Source of the DNA: Bartonella sp. HY328 | GTDB lineage: Bacteria; Pseudomonadota; Alphaproteobacteria; Rhizobiales; Rhizobiaceae | Length of the DNA stretch: 64,000 nt | Direction of reading: 5' to 3' | NCBI RefSeq assembly: GCF_025449335.1 | Contig: NZ_CP104883.1 | Coordinates: 2,968,501-3,032,500 of the forward strand | In this document: positions 46,860-56,535 of the stretch, piece by piece | Layout: each line of letters starts with the position of its first letter | How positions within the stretch are numbered: the stretch's first letter is position 1 | Made by a program: the position numbers and the translations under genes | Notes under the pieces: generated by a model | What the model was told of the DNA's origin: nothing | Database searches by the model: none | What the model saw: the letters and a program-made list of their open reading frames with translations, nothing else

Positions 46860-47771
46860 ATGGATAGTAAAAACAATTTTGAAGCTCTCTTGCTCGGTCA
46901 TGCAAAGCGTGTTGAAACTCTCATAGGCCAGCTTTTAGCACCCTATCCACAAATGGGCGAAATTGATCGCCCACAAAAATTGCTGGATGCAATGCGTCAT
47001 GGTGTTTTGAATGGCGGCAAGCGTTTGCGTCCGTTCTTGATTCTTGAAACGGCTTCATTATTCAATGTTAAAACCGATGCGCCATTACGTGTTGCAGCAA
47101 GCCTTGAAGCAATTCATAGCTACTCGCTTATCCATGATGATTTACCCTCTATGGATAATGACGATCTAAGACGCGGCAAACCAACCGTTCATAAAGCTTT
47201 TGATGAAGCAACGGCAATTTTAGCTGGTGATGCTTTATTGACCCTTGCATTTGATATTATTGCGGCTGAAGAAACCGAATTAAAGGCAGAAGCACGCTTG
47301 TCGCTCATTCGACATTTATCAAGAGCTGCTGGCTTGGGCGGTATGGTTGGCGGCCAAATTCTTGATATTGAAGCAGAAACCAAAAAACCAGATGAAGCTG
47401 GTATTATCATGCTGCAAGCCATGAAAACCGGGGCGCTTATTCGCTATGCTTGTGAAGCTGGAGCAATTATTGGCAATGCAACAAGCGATGATCGCGCCAG
47501 ACTTGCCGAGTTTGGTTCGGCTATCGGCCTTGCTTTCCAGCTTGCTGATGACTTGCTTGACGTAACAGCTGATACCAAAACACTTGGAAAAACTGCTGGC
47601 AAAGATAGCCATGTCGGCAAAGGCACATTGGTGGCATTGCATGGCATTGACTGGGCAAAGCAACAACTTGACGGCTTAATTAGCCAAGCTGAAGAACTGC
47701 TTGCACCTTTTGGTAACAAAGCTGATAATTTACGCAATTGCGCTTATTTTATTGCTCATCGCGATCATTAA
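46860..47771 (+). CDS. ispA: Farnesyl diphosphate synthase type polyprenyl synthetase
   Basis: Condenses IPP with DMAPP and GPP in isoprenoid synthesis, feeding ubiquinone and undecaprenyl phosphate. The 303 residues have the first aspartate-rich motif LIHDDLPSMDNDDLRRG and the second LAFQLADDLLDV; GGKRLRPFL is the IPP-binding loop. The DDxxxxD form of the first motif is the type II bacterial FPP synthase. The C-terminal AHRDH is typical of IspA. The promoter gap is shared with divergent mtgA. Confidence 0.9.
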   Translation: MDSKNNFEALLLGHAKRVETLIGQLLAPYPQMGEIDRPQKLLDAMRHGVLNGGKRLRPFLILETASLFNVKTDAPLRVAASLEAIHSYSLIHDDLPSMDNDDLRRGKPTVHKAFDEATAILAGDALLTLAFDIIAAEETELKAEARLSLIRHLSRAAGLGGMVGGQILDIEAETKKPDEAGIIMLQAMKTGALIRYACEAGAIIGNATSDDRARLAEFGSAIGLAFQLADDLLDVTADTKTLGKTAGKDSHVGKGTLVALHGIDWAKQQLDGLISQAEELLAPFGNKADNLRNCAYFIAHRDH

Positions 47772-47824
47772 GCAAGGTCAAAAAGCTATAAAACGTGGTG
47801 TAATACCTTTCTCGCGGGGAGAAA

Positions 47825-49024
47825 ATGATGGATATAGCAATTGCTGGCATGGGTATGGGCGGGCTTTGTCTTGCATCTTTTTTACGCCAAGAAGGGCATA
47901 ATGTCACCCTATTTGATCAGATGCAAAAAGCAGGGCCAGTTGGCTCTGGCTTTGTGCTACAACCAACGGGTCTTATTGTTCTTGATAAATTAGGGCTGCG
48001 CCAACGGGCGGAGGCACGCGGCCAACGCATTGACCGCATGCTTGGTAAACTGAGCAAGGATGATAAGGTTGTTTTAGACGTTGGCTATAACAAGGATGAT
48101 TACGGCGTTGCCATTATTCGCTGGTCGCTTTTTGACCTTCTTTATGAGCATGCGGTTGAACTTGGTGCGCAAGTTGAGGTGCAACATCGGATAATTGGCG
48201 TCGATAACGGCCCAAAGCCGCAATTTATTTTTGAAAATGGTACGAAAAGTGCAAATTTTGACTTGCTCATTGATGCAATGGGGGCCCGCTCACCGCTGCG
48301 CGCGACAAAGGGTAAAGAGCTTGATTATGGTGCCGTTTGGGTGAACTTGCCTTGGCATGATAATATTGGTTTTGAACCAACCACCTTAGAGCAGCGCTAT
48401 CACAAAGCCTCAACAATGATTGGCGTCTTGCCGCTTGGCAAGGGTAATCTAAAAGCGCAAGCGATGACGACATTTTTCTGGTCGCTACGCCATCAAGACC
48501 ATGCAAAGTGGCAAGCGGATGGCATTGACGCATGGGTTGAGAAAATAGCGCGCTTTTGGCCGCAAACCATGCCGTTAATTGAAAATATGGCTGATTACCG
48601 CGATCAGATTGTTTATGCCAATTATCGTCACCATACCCATATATCGCCAGCAGAAGGTAACCTTGTTCGCCTAGGAGATGCTTGGCACGCCACCAGCCCA
48701 CAACTTGGCCAAGGAGCGAATATGGCATTTTTAGATGCGCTTGCTTTTATTGAGGCCGCAAAACAAAACAAGGAACGCGCGGACATCATTGCCGATTATG
48801 CTAAAAGACGGCGTATCCATATTTTATTTTATCAATTTTTAAGTTGTTGTTTAACGCCGTTTTATCAATCAGATAATGCTATTTTACCTTTTTTGCGAGA
48901 TTACCTCATTGCGCCAACGCTGCGCCGTCGAGGGCTCGTTCACGCCATGGTCGCTTCAATGGTCACTGGGCAATTCTTTAATCCTATAAAACGCGCTACA
49001 AAATCAAAGTCTATCTTGTCATAA
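47825..49024 (+). CDS. FAD-dependent aromatic-type monooxygenase
   Basis: 399-residue flavoprotein of the PHBH/UbiH fold. The N-terminal FAD-binding motif is IAGMGMGGLCLASFLRQEGHNVTLFD (GxGxxG), the middle GD motif is LVRLGDAWHATSPQLGQGANMAFLDALAF. Substrate unknown; a role in salicylate- or kynurenine-like oxidation is possible. A C-terminal extension of about 70 residues follows the GD motif. The ATG ATG start allows 47825 or 47828; GGGGAG is seven bases away. It starts 53 bases after ispA, possibly co-transcribed. Confidence 0.85.
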   Translation: MMDIAIAGMGMGGLCLASFLRQEGHNVTLFDQMQKAGPVGSGFVLQPTGLIVLDKLGLRQRAEARGQRIDRMLGKLSKDDKVVLDVGYNKDDYGVAIIRWSLFDLLYEHAVELGAQVEVQHRIIGVDNGPKPQFIFENGTKSANFDLLIDAMGARSPLRATKGKELDYGAVWVNLPWHDNIGFEPTTLEQRYHKASTMIGVLPLGKGNLKAQAMTTFFWSLRHQDHAKWQADGIDAWVEKIARFWPQTMPLIENMADYRDQIVYANYRHHTHISPAEGNLVRLGDAWHATSPQLGQGANMAFLDALAFIEAAKQNKERADIIADYAKRRRIHILFYQFLSCCLTPFYQSDNAILPFLRDYLIAPTLRRRGLVHAMVASMVTGQFFNPIKRATKSKSILS

Positions 49025-49046
49025 AATGCATTTAGCTAAGTATTTT

Positions 49047-49090
49047 ATTAGAGCATGTCTCGTTCAAATAACATATTTCCATGCTCTAAT
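49047..49090. terminator. Bidirectional terminator between the monooxygenase and M3 peptidase genes
   Basis: Perfect 11-bp arms attagagcatg / catgctctaat around a 22-base spacer between two convergent genes. It recalls the -AGAGC/GCTCT- ends of the RIME modules, though the interior differs. Confidence 0.55.
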
Positions 49091-49120
49091 ATTTATTTTA
49101 ACAATGAGATGCGATGAGAC

Positions 49121-51169
49121 TTATAAACCTCGATCGCGCATCATCGCATCGGGCGTTGGCATACGACCGCGAAATTCTTTATAAAGAGTTTCAGGATCTT
49201 TGCTACCGCCTGCCGAATAGATATATTTCTTTAAACGGGCAGCAAGCTCACTGTTAAACGCATCGCCTGTTTCTTCAAAAGCTTCAAAGGCATCAGCATC
49301 CAAAACTTCTGACCACATATAGGAATAATAGCCAGCACTATAGCCATCACCTGCAAAAATATGCGCAAAATGAGGTGGACGATGGCGCAGCCCAATAGCT
49401 TTTGGTTGCCCCGTGGCAATAAGTTGCTCTTGCTCAAATGCGGATGGGTCATTAACCTCGCCGCCCTTATGGAAAGCCATATCAATCAAGGCTGATGAAG
49501 TGTATTCCACGGTTTCAAAACCTGCATTGAAGGTGCGTGAAGCAAGCACTTTTTGCAATAATGCATCGGGGATGATTTCACCACTTTTATAATGGCGCGC
49601 AAATTTTTCTAGAACTTGCGGCACCGTCAACCAATGCTCATAAAGTTGTGAGGGCAACTCAACGAAATCACGCGATACTGATGTGCCAGAAACCGATGGC
49701 CAAGTAACATCTGACAAAAGCCCATGCAGCGCGTGACCAAATTCATGGAAAAGTGTGCGGGCATCATCTAAAGATAAAAGAGCTGTTTCACCTTCTGGTG
49801 GGCGAGCAAAGTTCATCACATTATAGATAATTGGCTTTTCACCACCAGCTAGCTTATGCTGGGATTGTAAGGCGCTCATCCATGCGCCAGAACGCTTGCT
49901 GGGGCGCGCAAAATAATCACCAATGAAAAGACCTTTATCCATACCATTTTCATCGCGAACGATAAACAGCCTTGCGTCCTTATGCCAAAGCGGCACGCCT
50001 TTCTTTTCTTCAAATTGCAAACCAAAGAGGCGATTAGCTGTATAAAATGCAGCATTGATGATTTCATCAAGTTGCAAATAAGGTTTAAGTTCAGCCTCGT
50101 CAAAGGCAAATTTTTGTGCCTTTAACTGTTCAGCATAATAGCGCCAATCAGAAGCTTTGATTTCACCATTATCACCTTGCGATGCGGCTAAATCTTGCAA
50201 CTCATCATATTCTTCTTCAGCCTTAGCTTTGGCTTTTTGCCAAACGGGCAATAAAAGATCCATGACATGTTGCGGCGTTTTTGCCATGGTATTATCCAGC
50301 TTATAATCAGCAAAGGATTGATAGCCTAGTAGTTTTGCCTTTACATCGCGTAGCTTTACCGTTTCGCAAATATTGGTGCGATTATCATGATCACCATTAT
50401 TTTCACCGCGTTTTATCCAAGCGTCATGGGCTTTTTCGCGTAAATGACTAACTTTTGAAAAGGTTAAAAATGGATCGATAATAGCGCGGGATAAGGTAAG
50501 AGCATAGGCATTATCTTTACCGCGTTCTTTGGCAGCCTCGCGCATTGCAGCGCGTAAATCATCTGGTAGTCCAGCAAGATCTTTGTCACTTTCAAGGAAA
50601 AGCACCCATTCAGCTTCATCATGCAAAATGTTTTGGCCAAATTGTGCGCCAAGCATAGCAAGACGCTCGTTAATTTTAGCAAGATGTTTTTTGTCTTCAC
50701 TGCCAAGGCGGGCGCCATTGCGTGTAAAGCCTTTCCAAGACTCTTCAATAACCCGTTTGGTTTCTTCGTCAAGGCCTAGATTTTCACGATTTTGATACAG
50801 ATGGTCAATTTTTTTAAAAATGCGCTCATCCATTAAAATATGCGATGAAAAGCGCGATAATCTTGGAGCAAAGTCTTGCTCTAATGCACGGGTGACTTCA
50901 TTAGAATGCGCGCCGGAACGCATCCAAAAAATAGAGGAAACGCGGTCAAGCATATCGCCAGATAGTTGAAAAGGAATGAGAAAATTTTCAACGGTTGCAC
51001 CTTCGCTATTTTGGGCTAACGCCTCAATTTCCGCTTCAGCCGTTGTTAGGGCAAGGTCAAAAGCAGGTTTAAAATCATCATCACTAAAGCTTGAAAAATC
51101 AGGGAGGCCCTGAAAACCCTGCCATTGGCTAAGCGCTTTCACACCATGATCATTTAAATCTTTTGTCAT
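49121..51169 (-). CDS. M3-family oligopeptidase/peptidyl-dipeptidase
   Basis: Zinc metallopeptidase of 682 residues degrading oligopeptides in the cytoplasm, Dcp/PrlC type. The zinc-binding site is LFHEFGHALHGLLSD (near residue 474), with the third ligand Glu in FVELPSQLYEHW about 25 residues on. GGSKDPETLYKEFRGRMP at the end is typical of the family, as is FAHIFAGDGYSAGYYSYMWSE. Whether it is a true dipeptidyl carboxypeptidase or oligopeptidase A cannot be told. Convergent with the monooxygenase. Confidence 0.92.
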   Translation of the reverse strand: MTKDLNDHGVKALSQWQGFQGLPDFSSFSDDDFKPAFDLALTTAEAEIEALAQNSEGATVENFLIPFQLSGDMLDRVSSIFWMRSGAHSNEVTRALEQDFAPRLSRFSSHILMDERIFKKIDHLYQNRENLGLDEETKRVIEESWKGFTRNGARLGSEDKKHLAKINERLAMLGAQFGQNILHDEAEWVLFLESDKDLAGLPDDLRAAMREAAKERGKDNAYALTLSRAIIDPFLTFSKVSHLREKAHDAWIKRGENNGDHDNRTNICETVKLRDVKAKLLGYQSFADYKLDNTMAKTPQHVMDLLLPVWQKAKAKAEEEYDELQDLAASQGDNGEIKASDWRYYAEQLKAQKFAFDEAELKPYLQLDEIINAAFYTANRLFGLQFEEKKGVPLWHKDARLFIVRDENGMDKGLFIGDYFARPSKRSGAWMSALQSQHKLAGGEKPIIYNVMNFARPPEGETALLSLDDARTLFHEFGHALHGLLSDVTWPSVSGTSVSRDFVELPSQLYEHWLTVPQVLEKFARHYKSGEIIPDALLQKVLASRTFNAGFETVEYTSSALIDMAFHKGGEVNDPSAFEQEQLIATGQPKAIGLRHRPPHFAHIFAGDGYSAGYYSYMWSEVLDADAFEAFEETGDAFNSELAARLKKYIYSAGGSKDPETLYKEFRGRMPTPDAMMRDRGL

Positions 51170-51507
51170 TGTAATCGCTTTTCTATATTAATTATTTTGT
51201 GTTGGTTAATTTTATCAAAGATATGATTTTTATATCAAGTCCTATCGAATATAAGAAAAAAAACTATGATTAAAAGCATATATATCGACAAAACCCAAAT
51301 TGTTGAAATCTTGCCGTCATTTTTTAGTGGGATTTTGATAAATACGGCTGTTTTCACCAAAGCTTTTATTGACTTGTAAAAAAAACACAGACAAACCATC
51401 AGATAAGCTATTCGATGAATTTGACGTTAATATATTGAAAAAGCGTGGAAAATATAAAAGACATTTAGTGATAATATTCATGCAGATTAAATGAGAGGTA
51501 TATTTAA
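51170..51507. other. Divergent intergenic region between M3 peptidase and mgtE
   Basis: A+T-rich. A 37-codon frame from 51266 lacks a ribosome site. I looked for a magnesium riboswitch and saw no compact paired element. Confidence 0.4.
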
Positions 51508-52887
51508 GTGACAGAGCCTACCGATAAAACCGATTCCATTGCCTCTCTCGCGCCTTGGGTTATTGCAACTGAGCTTGTACGGCTGCGTTATGCTGATGCA
51601 ATTGATGTTATCAATAGTTTGGAAATAGATGAAGCGGTTGAGGTATTTATTCACTTACCGCTTGATTACGCTGTTGACCTTTTTGACATGCATGAATTGC
51701 AGCGCGCCAGTGAAATTATGGAAGCTCTGCCAACCAATTTAGCGGTTGATATTTTAGATGGCATGTCTGCTGATGAGGCGACTGACGTTTTCCAAGACAT
51801 GGATGAAGAAGTCCGCAAACGGCTATTTTCCATGTTGGAGCCGGTCACGCGTCATGAGTTGAAAACGCTGACCCTATATCCAGAAAATACTGCTGGTGCT
51901 TTAATGACCACGGAATTTATTTCCGTTCCTGCCACTTGGACAGTAGAACGCAGTCTTAATTTTATCCGTGAAGTTGAACGCACCCGTGAAACAGTTTACA
52001 CAACTTATGTTATCGATCCTGAAAGTGGTATTTTATTGCGCGATGTATCACTGCGTGATCTTGTTTTGGCACACCCATCAGAGTTAATCCTTGAGGCAGG
52101 CCGCCATCAGGAACCAGTTACCATTTCGCCATTAACCGAGCGCGATGATGTGGCAAGGCTTTTCCGCCGCTATGATTTATTGTCAGTACCGGTAGTTGAC
52201 GATGAAAAACATGTTATTGGCATTGTCACCGTCGACGACGTTCTTGACGTAATGGTTGATGATATGAGCGAAGACGCCCAAAAATTTGGTGGTATGGAGG
52301 CAATTGATGAGCCTTACATGCAAACCAGCATTTGGGAAATGTTTAAAAAGCGTGGCGGTTGGTTAGCTATTTTGCTTATTGGTGAAATGTTTACGACGAC
52401 CGCTTTGCAATTTTTCGACGATGAGTTTAAAAAAGCGTCTGTTCTTGTGTTTTTTATACCTTTGATTATCAGTTCTGGTGGTAATTCAGGTTCACAAGCA
52501 ACCTCGCTTATTATTCGTGCCTTGGCTTTGCGTGAAGTCACCTTACGCGATTGGTGGAAAATTTTCTTTCGAGAACTGCCAACGGGCCTTATTTTGGGGG
52601 CGCTTTTGGGTGTTATTGGCTTGGTAAGAATTATTGTCTGGCAGTTTTCTGGTTTTTATGACTATGGTCCTCATTGGTTCTTGATTGCCGTAACTATCTT
52701 CTTTACGCTTATTGCTGTTGTTACTTTTGGTTCGCTTACCGGCTCGTTATTGCCGTTCTTGTTAAAGCGGGTTGGATTTGATCCGGCAAGTGCTTCTGCG
52801 CCACTCGTTGCCACCCTCGTCGATGTTTCTGGTATTGTAATTTATTTTTCCATTGCCGCGCTTATTTTAACAGGCACTTTATTGTAA
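51508..52887 (+). CDS. mgtE: Magnesium transporter MgtE
   Basis: Magnesium channel of 459 residues. The cytosolic N domain (about 30-140) has repeated helical MEALPTNLAVDILDGMSADEATDVFQDMD; the CBS pair (about 140-265) has YVIDPESGILLRDVSLRDLV and VDDEKHVIGIVTVDDVLDVMV. The membrane part holds five helices with FFIPLIISSGGNSGSQATSLIIRALALRE, the conserved pore loop. Cobalt and other ions may also pass. The message ends at a long-armed terminator. Confidence 0.95.
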   Translation: MTEPTDKTDSIASLAPWVIATELVRLRYADAIDVINSLEIDEAVEVFIHLPLDYAVDLFDMHELQRASEIMEALPTNLAVDILDGMSADEATDVFQDMDEEVRKRLFSMLEPVTRHELKTLTLYPENTAGALMTTEFISVPATWTVERSLNFIREVERTRETVYTTYVIDPESGILLRDVSLRDLVLAHPSELILEAGRHQEPVTISPLTERDDVARLFRRYDLLSVPVVDDEKHVIGIVTVDDVLDVMVDDMSEDAQKFGGMEAIDEPYMQTSIWEMFKKRGGWLAILLIGEMFTTTALQFFDDEFKKASVLVFFIPLIISSGGNSGSQATSLIIRALALREVTLRDWWKIFFRELPTGLILGALLGVIGLVRIIVWQFSGFYDYGPHWFLIAVTIFFTLIAVVTFGSLTGSLLPFLLKRVGFDPASASAPLVATLVDVSGIVIYFSIAALILTGTLL

Positions 52888-52906
52888 CTTTATCTTAAGA
52901 GAATAA

Positions 52907-52957
52907 AAACCGCTTCAATCAAAAGAGATTTCGACAATAGTTGCTTTGAAGCGGTTT
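52907..52957 (+). terminator. Terminator of mgtE
   Basis: Perfect 12-bp arms aaaccgcttcaa / ttgaagcggttt with a 27-base spacer, 20 bases after the stop, followed by ATATTTTG. Confidence 0.6.
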
Positions 52958-53087
52958 ATATTTTGCTTTTATTGGCTAATCATCATAATAAATTATACTT
53001 GTTTTTTAACAATAACAAGTATATAGACCTTATATTAACTCCGTATTGCTGCGGCTGCTGAACCTGCACAATCCATGGAGTTACATC

Positions 53088-54521
53088 ATGTTATATGATA
53101 AACGCCCCTTAGACACGGGCGAACATATTTTTTCATCTATCCCCTACCAAGCAATTATTGCCCAAAATGAACCGCAAGGACATTATATGCGGGCGCTTAA
53201 TGATTTACAGGGCGTTTTAGATAGCCAGCAATTAACAGACCGCAATAATGCTATTGCCAATATTGTGACGACACCAGATTTTCACGCTGGCAAGCCAGTG
53301 CCAGTTGGTGTTGTTATTGATACGCAACATGTCTTAATGCCGCATTTAATTGGCAATGATATTGGCTGCGGCATGCGCATGGTGGTCATTGATAATGTTT
53401 CACCCGACGAATTATCGCCGGAACTTGACGTGCATTTAAGACATATATTATTTCAAGGTGGTCGCAATATTGCTCTTAGTGGGCGCAATCGACAGGCTAT
53501 TTTAAGACACAGTATTTTAGGGCTTTTGGATAGCTTTAAAGCCGGTCGGCAAGGCTTGCTGGCTGACATAAATATTGCTGCTGCTTGGCACGATGCCAAT
53601 CATCAAGGTGATTATGGTCATTTTTCTGCGAATGCAATTATTGATGACTTTGCAGATTATGGCAAAGGCTTTGACGAGTTTCGCCATGATGCCATCTTAG
53701 GTACAATTGGTGGCGGCAATCATTTTGTCGAATTTGGGTTTGTGAGCAATATTGTTGATCGGCAATTTGCTCATGCTGCAGGCTTAAAGTCCAATAGTCT
53801 CGTGATTATTATTCATAGCGGCTCATTGGATTTTGGCCAAAGAGTTGGCAGCATCTTGCGCGATAAAATGCATAAAAACACCGTTCATAATAATGGCTTT
53901 AATGTTGAAGATAATAGCTCTTTGGTGCAATTTTGTATCAATGGTTATGCCAATGCCATCAATATTGCTTTTGCAAATCGCTTCTTGATTGGCCTATCAG
54001 CTATAAAAGCGCTGCAACGCGTTATAAAACGCGAGGTTGAGCATCATTTAGTTTATGATGTGGCCCATAATGGCATTTGGTATGAGGATGGTGTTTATCG
54101 CCATAGAAAAGGTGCCTGCCCTGCCCGTGGCGGTGATATTATGGCTGGTAGTGCTTATCATTGGCTGGGTGAACCAGTTATTTTACCCGGCTCAATGGGA
54201 GATGGTAGTTGGCTATTAAAAGGGCTAGGCAATAGGCAATGGTCACAATCATCAGCTCATGGTGCAGGCAGGCATTTATCGCGCAGTGAAGCAAGAAAAA
54301 CTGCACCTTTAAATACAAAACTACGCGTTGTAACGCCGGTCGCTTATGCTACCACACATTTATGTGGGCGTATGGATATACAAAAGGAGCTACAAGACCG
54401 CTTGCGTGAAGAAGCACCTGCCGCTTACCGCCCAATTGAAGACGTTGTCGAGCCAATGGTGAAAGCAAAAATGGTAGAAAAAGTTGCCAAGATTAAGCCT
54501 ATTTTGACTGTAAAGGGATAG
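53088..54521 (+). CDS. rtcB: RtcB-family RNA ligase
   Basis: RNA 3'-phosphate/2',3'-cyclic phosphate ligase family, GTP- and Mn-dependent. The 477 residues keep all expected active-site groups: DIGCGMRMV (Asp, Cys), GTIGGGNHFVEFG, IIHSGSLDFGQRVG, YDVAHNGIW, HRKGACPARGGD and HGAGRHLSRSEARK, where the last His would be guanylylated. GSMGDGSW replaces the usual GSMGT-x-S(Y). No archease, rtcA or prfH gene is next to it. ATG 53088 has ATGGAG eight bases upstream; the longer frame to 53046 is not family-like. Confidence 0.9.
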   Translation: MLYDKRPLDTGEHIFSSIPYQAIIAQNEPQGHYMRALNDLQGVLDSQQLTDRNNAIANIVTTPDFHAGKPVPVGVVIDTQHVLMPHLIGNDIGCGMRMVVIDNVSPDELSPELDVHLRHILFQGGRNIALSGRNRQAILRHSILGLLDSFKAGRQGLLADINIAAAWHDANHQGDYGHFSANAIIDDFADYGKGFDEFRHDAILGTIGGGNHFVEFGFVSNIVDRQFAHAAGLKSNSLVIIIHSGSLDFGQRVGSILRDKMHKNTVHNNGFNVEDNSSLVQFCINGYANAINIAFANRFLIGLSAIKALQRVIKREVEHHLVYDVAHNGIWYEDGVYRHRKGACPARGGDIMAGSAYHWLGEPVILPGSMGDGSWLLKGLGNRQWSQSSAHGAGRHLSRSEARKTAPLNTKLRVVTPVAYATTHLCGRMDIQKELQDRLREEAPAAYRPIEDVVEPMVKAKMVEKVAKIKPILTVKG

Positions 54522-54597
54522 GTTGGACTTGCTACAAATAGTGGCCAATTGGGTCCATTTTACCATAAAATGTTAAATGCCATTTGAATATCGAGAC

Positions 54598-54635
54598 AAA
54601 AGTCCATATAATTTGATCAAATTATATGGACTTTT
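54598..54635 (+). terminator. Perfect palindromic terminator after rtcB
   Basis: A 38-base perfect palindrome (arms aaaagtccatataatttga on each side, centre TGATCA), followed by a T run, 77 bases after the rtcB stop. Confidence 0.7.
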
Positions 54636-55051
54636 TATCAAATTATGCCATTTTACTATTTGTGAAAAGTTAAGTGATTCATTAAAATATAAGTGAGCAT
54701 CTTGAAAGCATTGCTCAGACACTTTAGCTTTAACAAATGGCATCGGCTAGAAAATTGAAAGCTAATTGGTAAAAAGACTTGAAACAATGGACTTGCGCAT
54801 TTCTTGTCATAAGTTTTAATGGAAATATTACGCTGTCAAATTTCGCCATCGAGTAACAATGATTATAAATCGGGAGTTGAAAAATTTTGCAATAAATTCT
54901 TCACCGATCGGCTTACAAACCAAAATGGGCAGTCGCATAATAGCTTTAAATCGTGCAATTTTTGCGTGTTAGAAAAATGGTAATTTGAGGGTTTCCCCCT
55001 TATTCCAATATTAATAGCAACACCTCAATCAACAAATTATGGGAGACAGAA
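54636..55051. other. Intergenic region before the aldehyde dehydrogenase
   Basis: A+T-rich, no frame of credible length; it carries the promoter and a GGGAGA ribosome site of the next gene. Confidence 0.45.
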
Positions 55052-56479
55052 ATGATTGAAAAGCGCCAATTTTATATTGATGGCAAATGGGTTAATCCAA
55101 TTCAAAATAATGACTTAAGCGTTATTGATCCAGCAACCGAAGAAGCCTATGCGGTTATTTCCATTGGCGGCATTGAGGATACCAATAATGCTGTAGCCGC
55201 CGCAAAGCGTGCATTTACATCTTGGTCGCAAACCACGCCTGAAGAGCGCCTTGCTTATGTGGAACGTATTTTGGCTGTTTACAATCGCCGCATAAAAGAA
55301 ATGGCCGAAGCTATTAGCTTTGAAATGGGTGCGCCAAGCGATATGGCTTTATCACAACAAGCAGAAGCAGGAAAAAGTCATATTGAAGATTTCATTGCTG
55401 CTTTTAAAAAATTCAAATTTGTGCGCCCGCTTAATGAAGAAGGCGAAGGCGCGCTTGTTTATGATGCCATTGGTGTTGTTGGCTTGATTACGCCGTGGAA
55501 CTGGCCAATGAACCAAGTCACCTTGAAAGTTATCCCTGCCCTTCTTGCTGGTTGTACCATGGTGCTAAAGCCATCAGAAATTGCACCAATGTCGTCATTG
55601 CTAATGGCGGAATTTATTGACGAAGCTGGCGTTCCTGCAGGTGTTTTCAATCTTGTCAATGGTGATGGTGCCGGTGTTGGCACTTGCCTTTCTGGTCACC
55701 CTGATGTGGAAATGATTAGCTTTACTGGTTCAACACGCGCAGGCAAGGCAATTTCTGAAAATGCCGCCAAATCTTTAAAGCGGGTTGCACTTGAGCTTGG
55801 TGGTAAAGGTGCTAATATCATCTTTGCTGATGCTGATGAAGATGCGGTTAAGCGCGGTATTTTACATTGCTTTAATAATAGCGGTCAAAGCTGCAATGCA
55901 CCAACCCGTATGATGGTTGAACGCCCACTTTATGCAAAGGCCGTCGAATTTGCTAAAACCTTTGGTGCAAGCGTTAAAGTTGGCAATCCTAAAGAAGCTG
56001 GTAATCATATTGGCCCTGTTGTTTCTAAAGCACAATTTGATAAGATTGAAGACCTTATTCAAGTTGGCATAGATGAAGGAGCAACTTTGCTCTGCGGTGG
56101 TGTTGGTCGCCCTGATCATTTATCAAAAGGCTATTATGTACGCCCAACTATTTTTGCTGATGTACGTGATGATATGCGCATTTATCGCGAAGAGATTTTT
56201 GGTCCTGTTTTATCAATCATGCCTTTTGATAGTGAAGAAGAAGCAATACAACTTGCCAATGATACTGAATATGGTTTGACCAATTATATCCAATCACAAG
56301 ACGCAGAAAAATGCCGCCGCGTTGCGCGCGTTTTACGCTCTGGCATGGTGGCAGTTAATGGTAAAGGTTTGCCACGCCAATGCTTCTTTGGCGGGGTTAA
56401 AAGTTCTGGTCGCGCAAGAGAAGGTGGAATTTGGGGGATTGAAGAATTCCTTGATAGCAAAGCCGTCTCACAGTGGTAA
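55052..56479 (+). CDS. NAD(P)-dependent aldehyde dehydrogenase
   Basis: 475-residue aldehyde dehydrogenase superfamily enzyme oxidising an aldehyde to an acid. TPWNWPMNQVTLKVIPALLAGCTMVLKPSEIAP is the cofactor-binding stretch, ALELGGKGANIIF holds the general base Glu near 248, and FNNSGQSCNAPTRMMVE the nucleophile Cys near 280. The Gly-Gln-Ser-Cys form is typical of the broad-range ALDH class. Substrate unknown; no pathway neighbour. The gene ends with a strong terminator. Confidence 0.92.
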   Translation: MIEKRQFYIDGKWVNPIQNNDLSVIDPATEEAYAVISIGGIEDTNNAVAAAKRAFTSWSQTTPEERLAYVERILAVYNRRIKEMAEAISFEMGAPSDMALSQQAEAGKSHIEDFIAAFKKFKFVRPLNEEGEGALVYDAIGVVGLITPWNWPMNQVTLKVIPALLAGCTMVLKPSEIAPMSSLLMAEFIDEAGVPAGVFNLVNGDGAGVGTCLSGHPDVEMISFTGSTRAGKAISENAAKSLKRVALELGGKGANIIFADADEDAVKRGILHCFNNSGQSCNAPTRMMVERPLYAKAVEFAKTFGASVKVGNPKEAGNHIGPVVSKAQFDKIEDLIQVGIDEGATLLCGGVGRPDHLSKGYYVRPTIFADVRDDMRIYREEIFGPVLSIMPFDSEEEAIQLANDTEYGLTNYIQSQDAEKCRRVARVLRSGMVAVNGKGLPRQCFFGGVKSSGRAREGGIWGIEEFLDSKAVSQW

Positions 56480-56506
56480 TTTTATACATTGGTAGTTTTA
56501 TAAAGC

Positions 56507-56535
56507 AAAAAGGCAGCGTCACCGCTGCCTTTTTT
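56507..56535 (+). terminator. Rho-independent terminator of the aldehyde dehydrogenase
   Basis: aaaaaggcagcg-tcac-cgctgccttttt: eight G/C-rich pairs flanked by A and T tracts, 27 bases after the stop. Confidence 0.9.

Noticed and set aside
49047..49090. Third copy of the RIME-like module B
   Set aside because: Shares only the AGAGC/GCTCT ends; the CGATCTGA core is missing, so it is treated as a terminator.
51266..51379. 37-codon frame between the M3 peptidase and mgtE genes
   Set aside because: No ribosome site, no hydrophobic or motif pattern, and it lies in the promoter gap; nothing supports translation.
51170..51507. Magnesium riboswitch (ykoK or mgtA type) before mgtE
   Set aside because: No compact multi-helix element was visible in this A+T-rich leader; alphaproteobacterial mgtE genes rarely have one.
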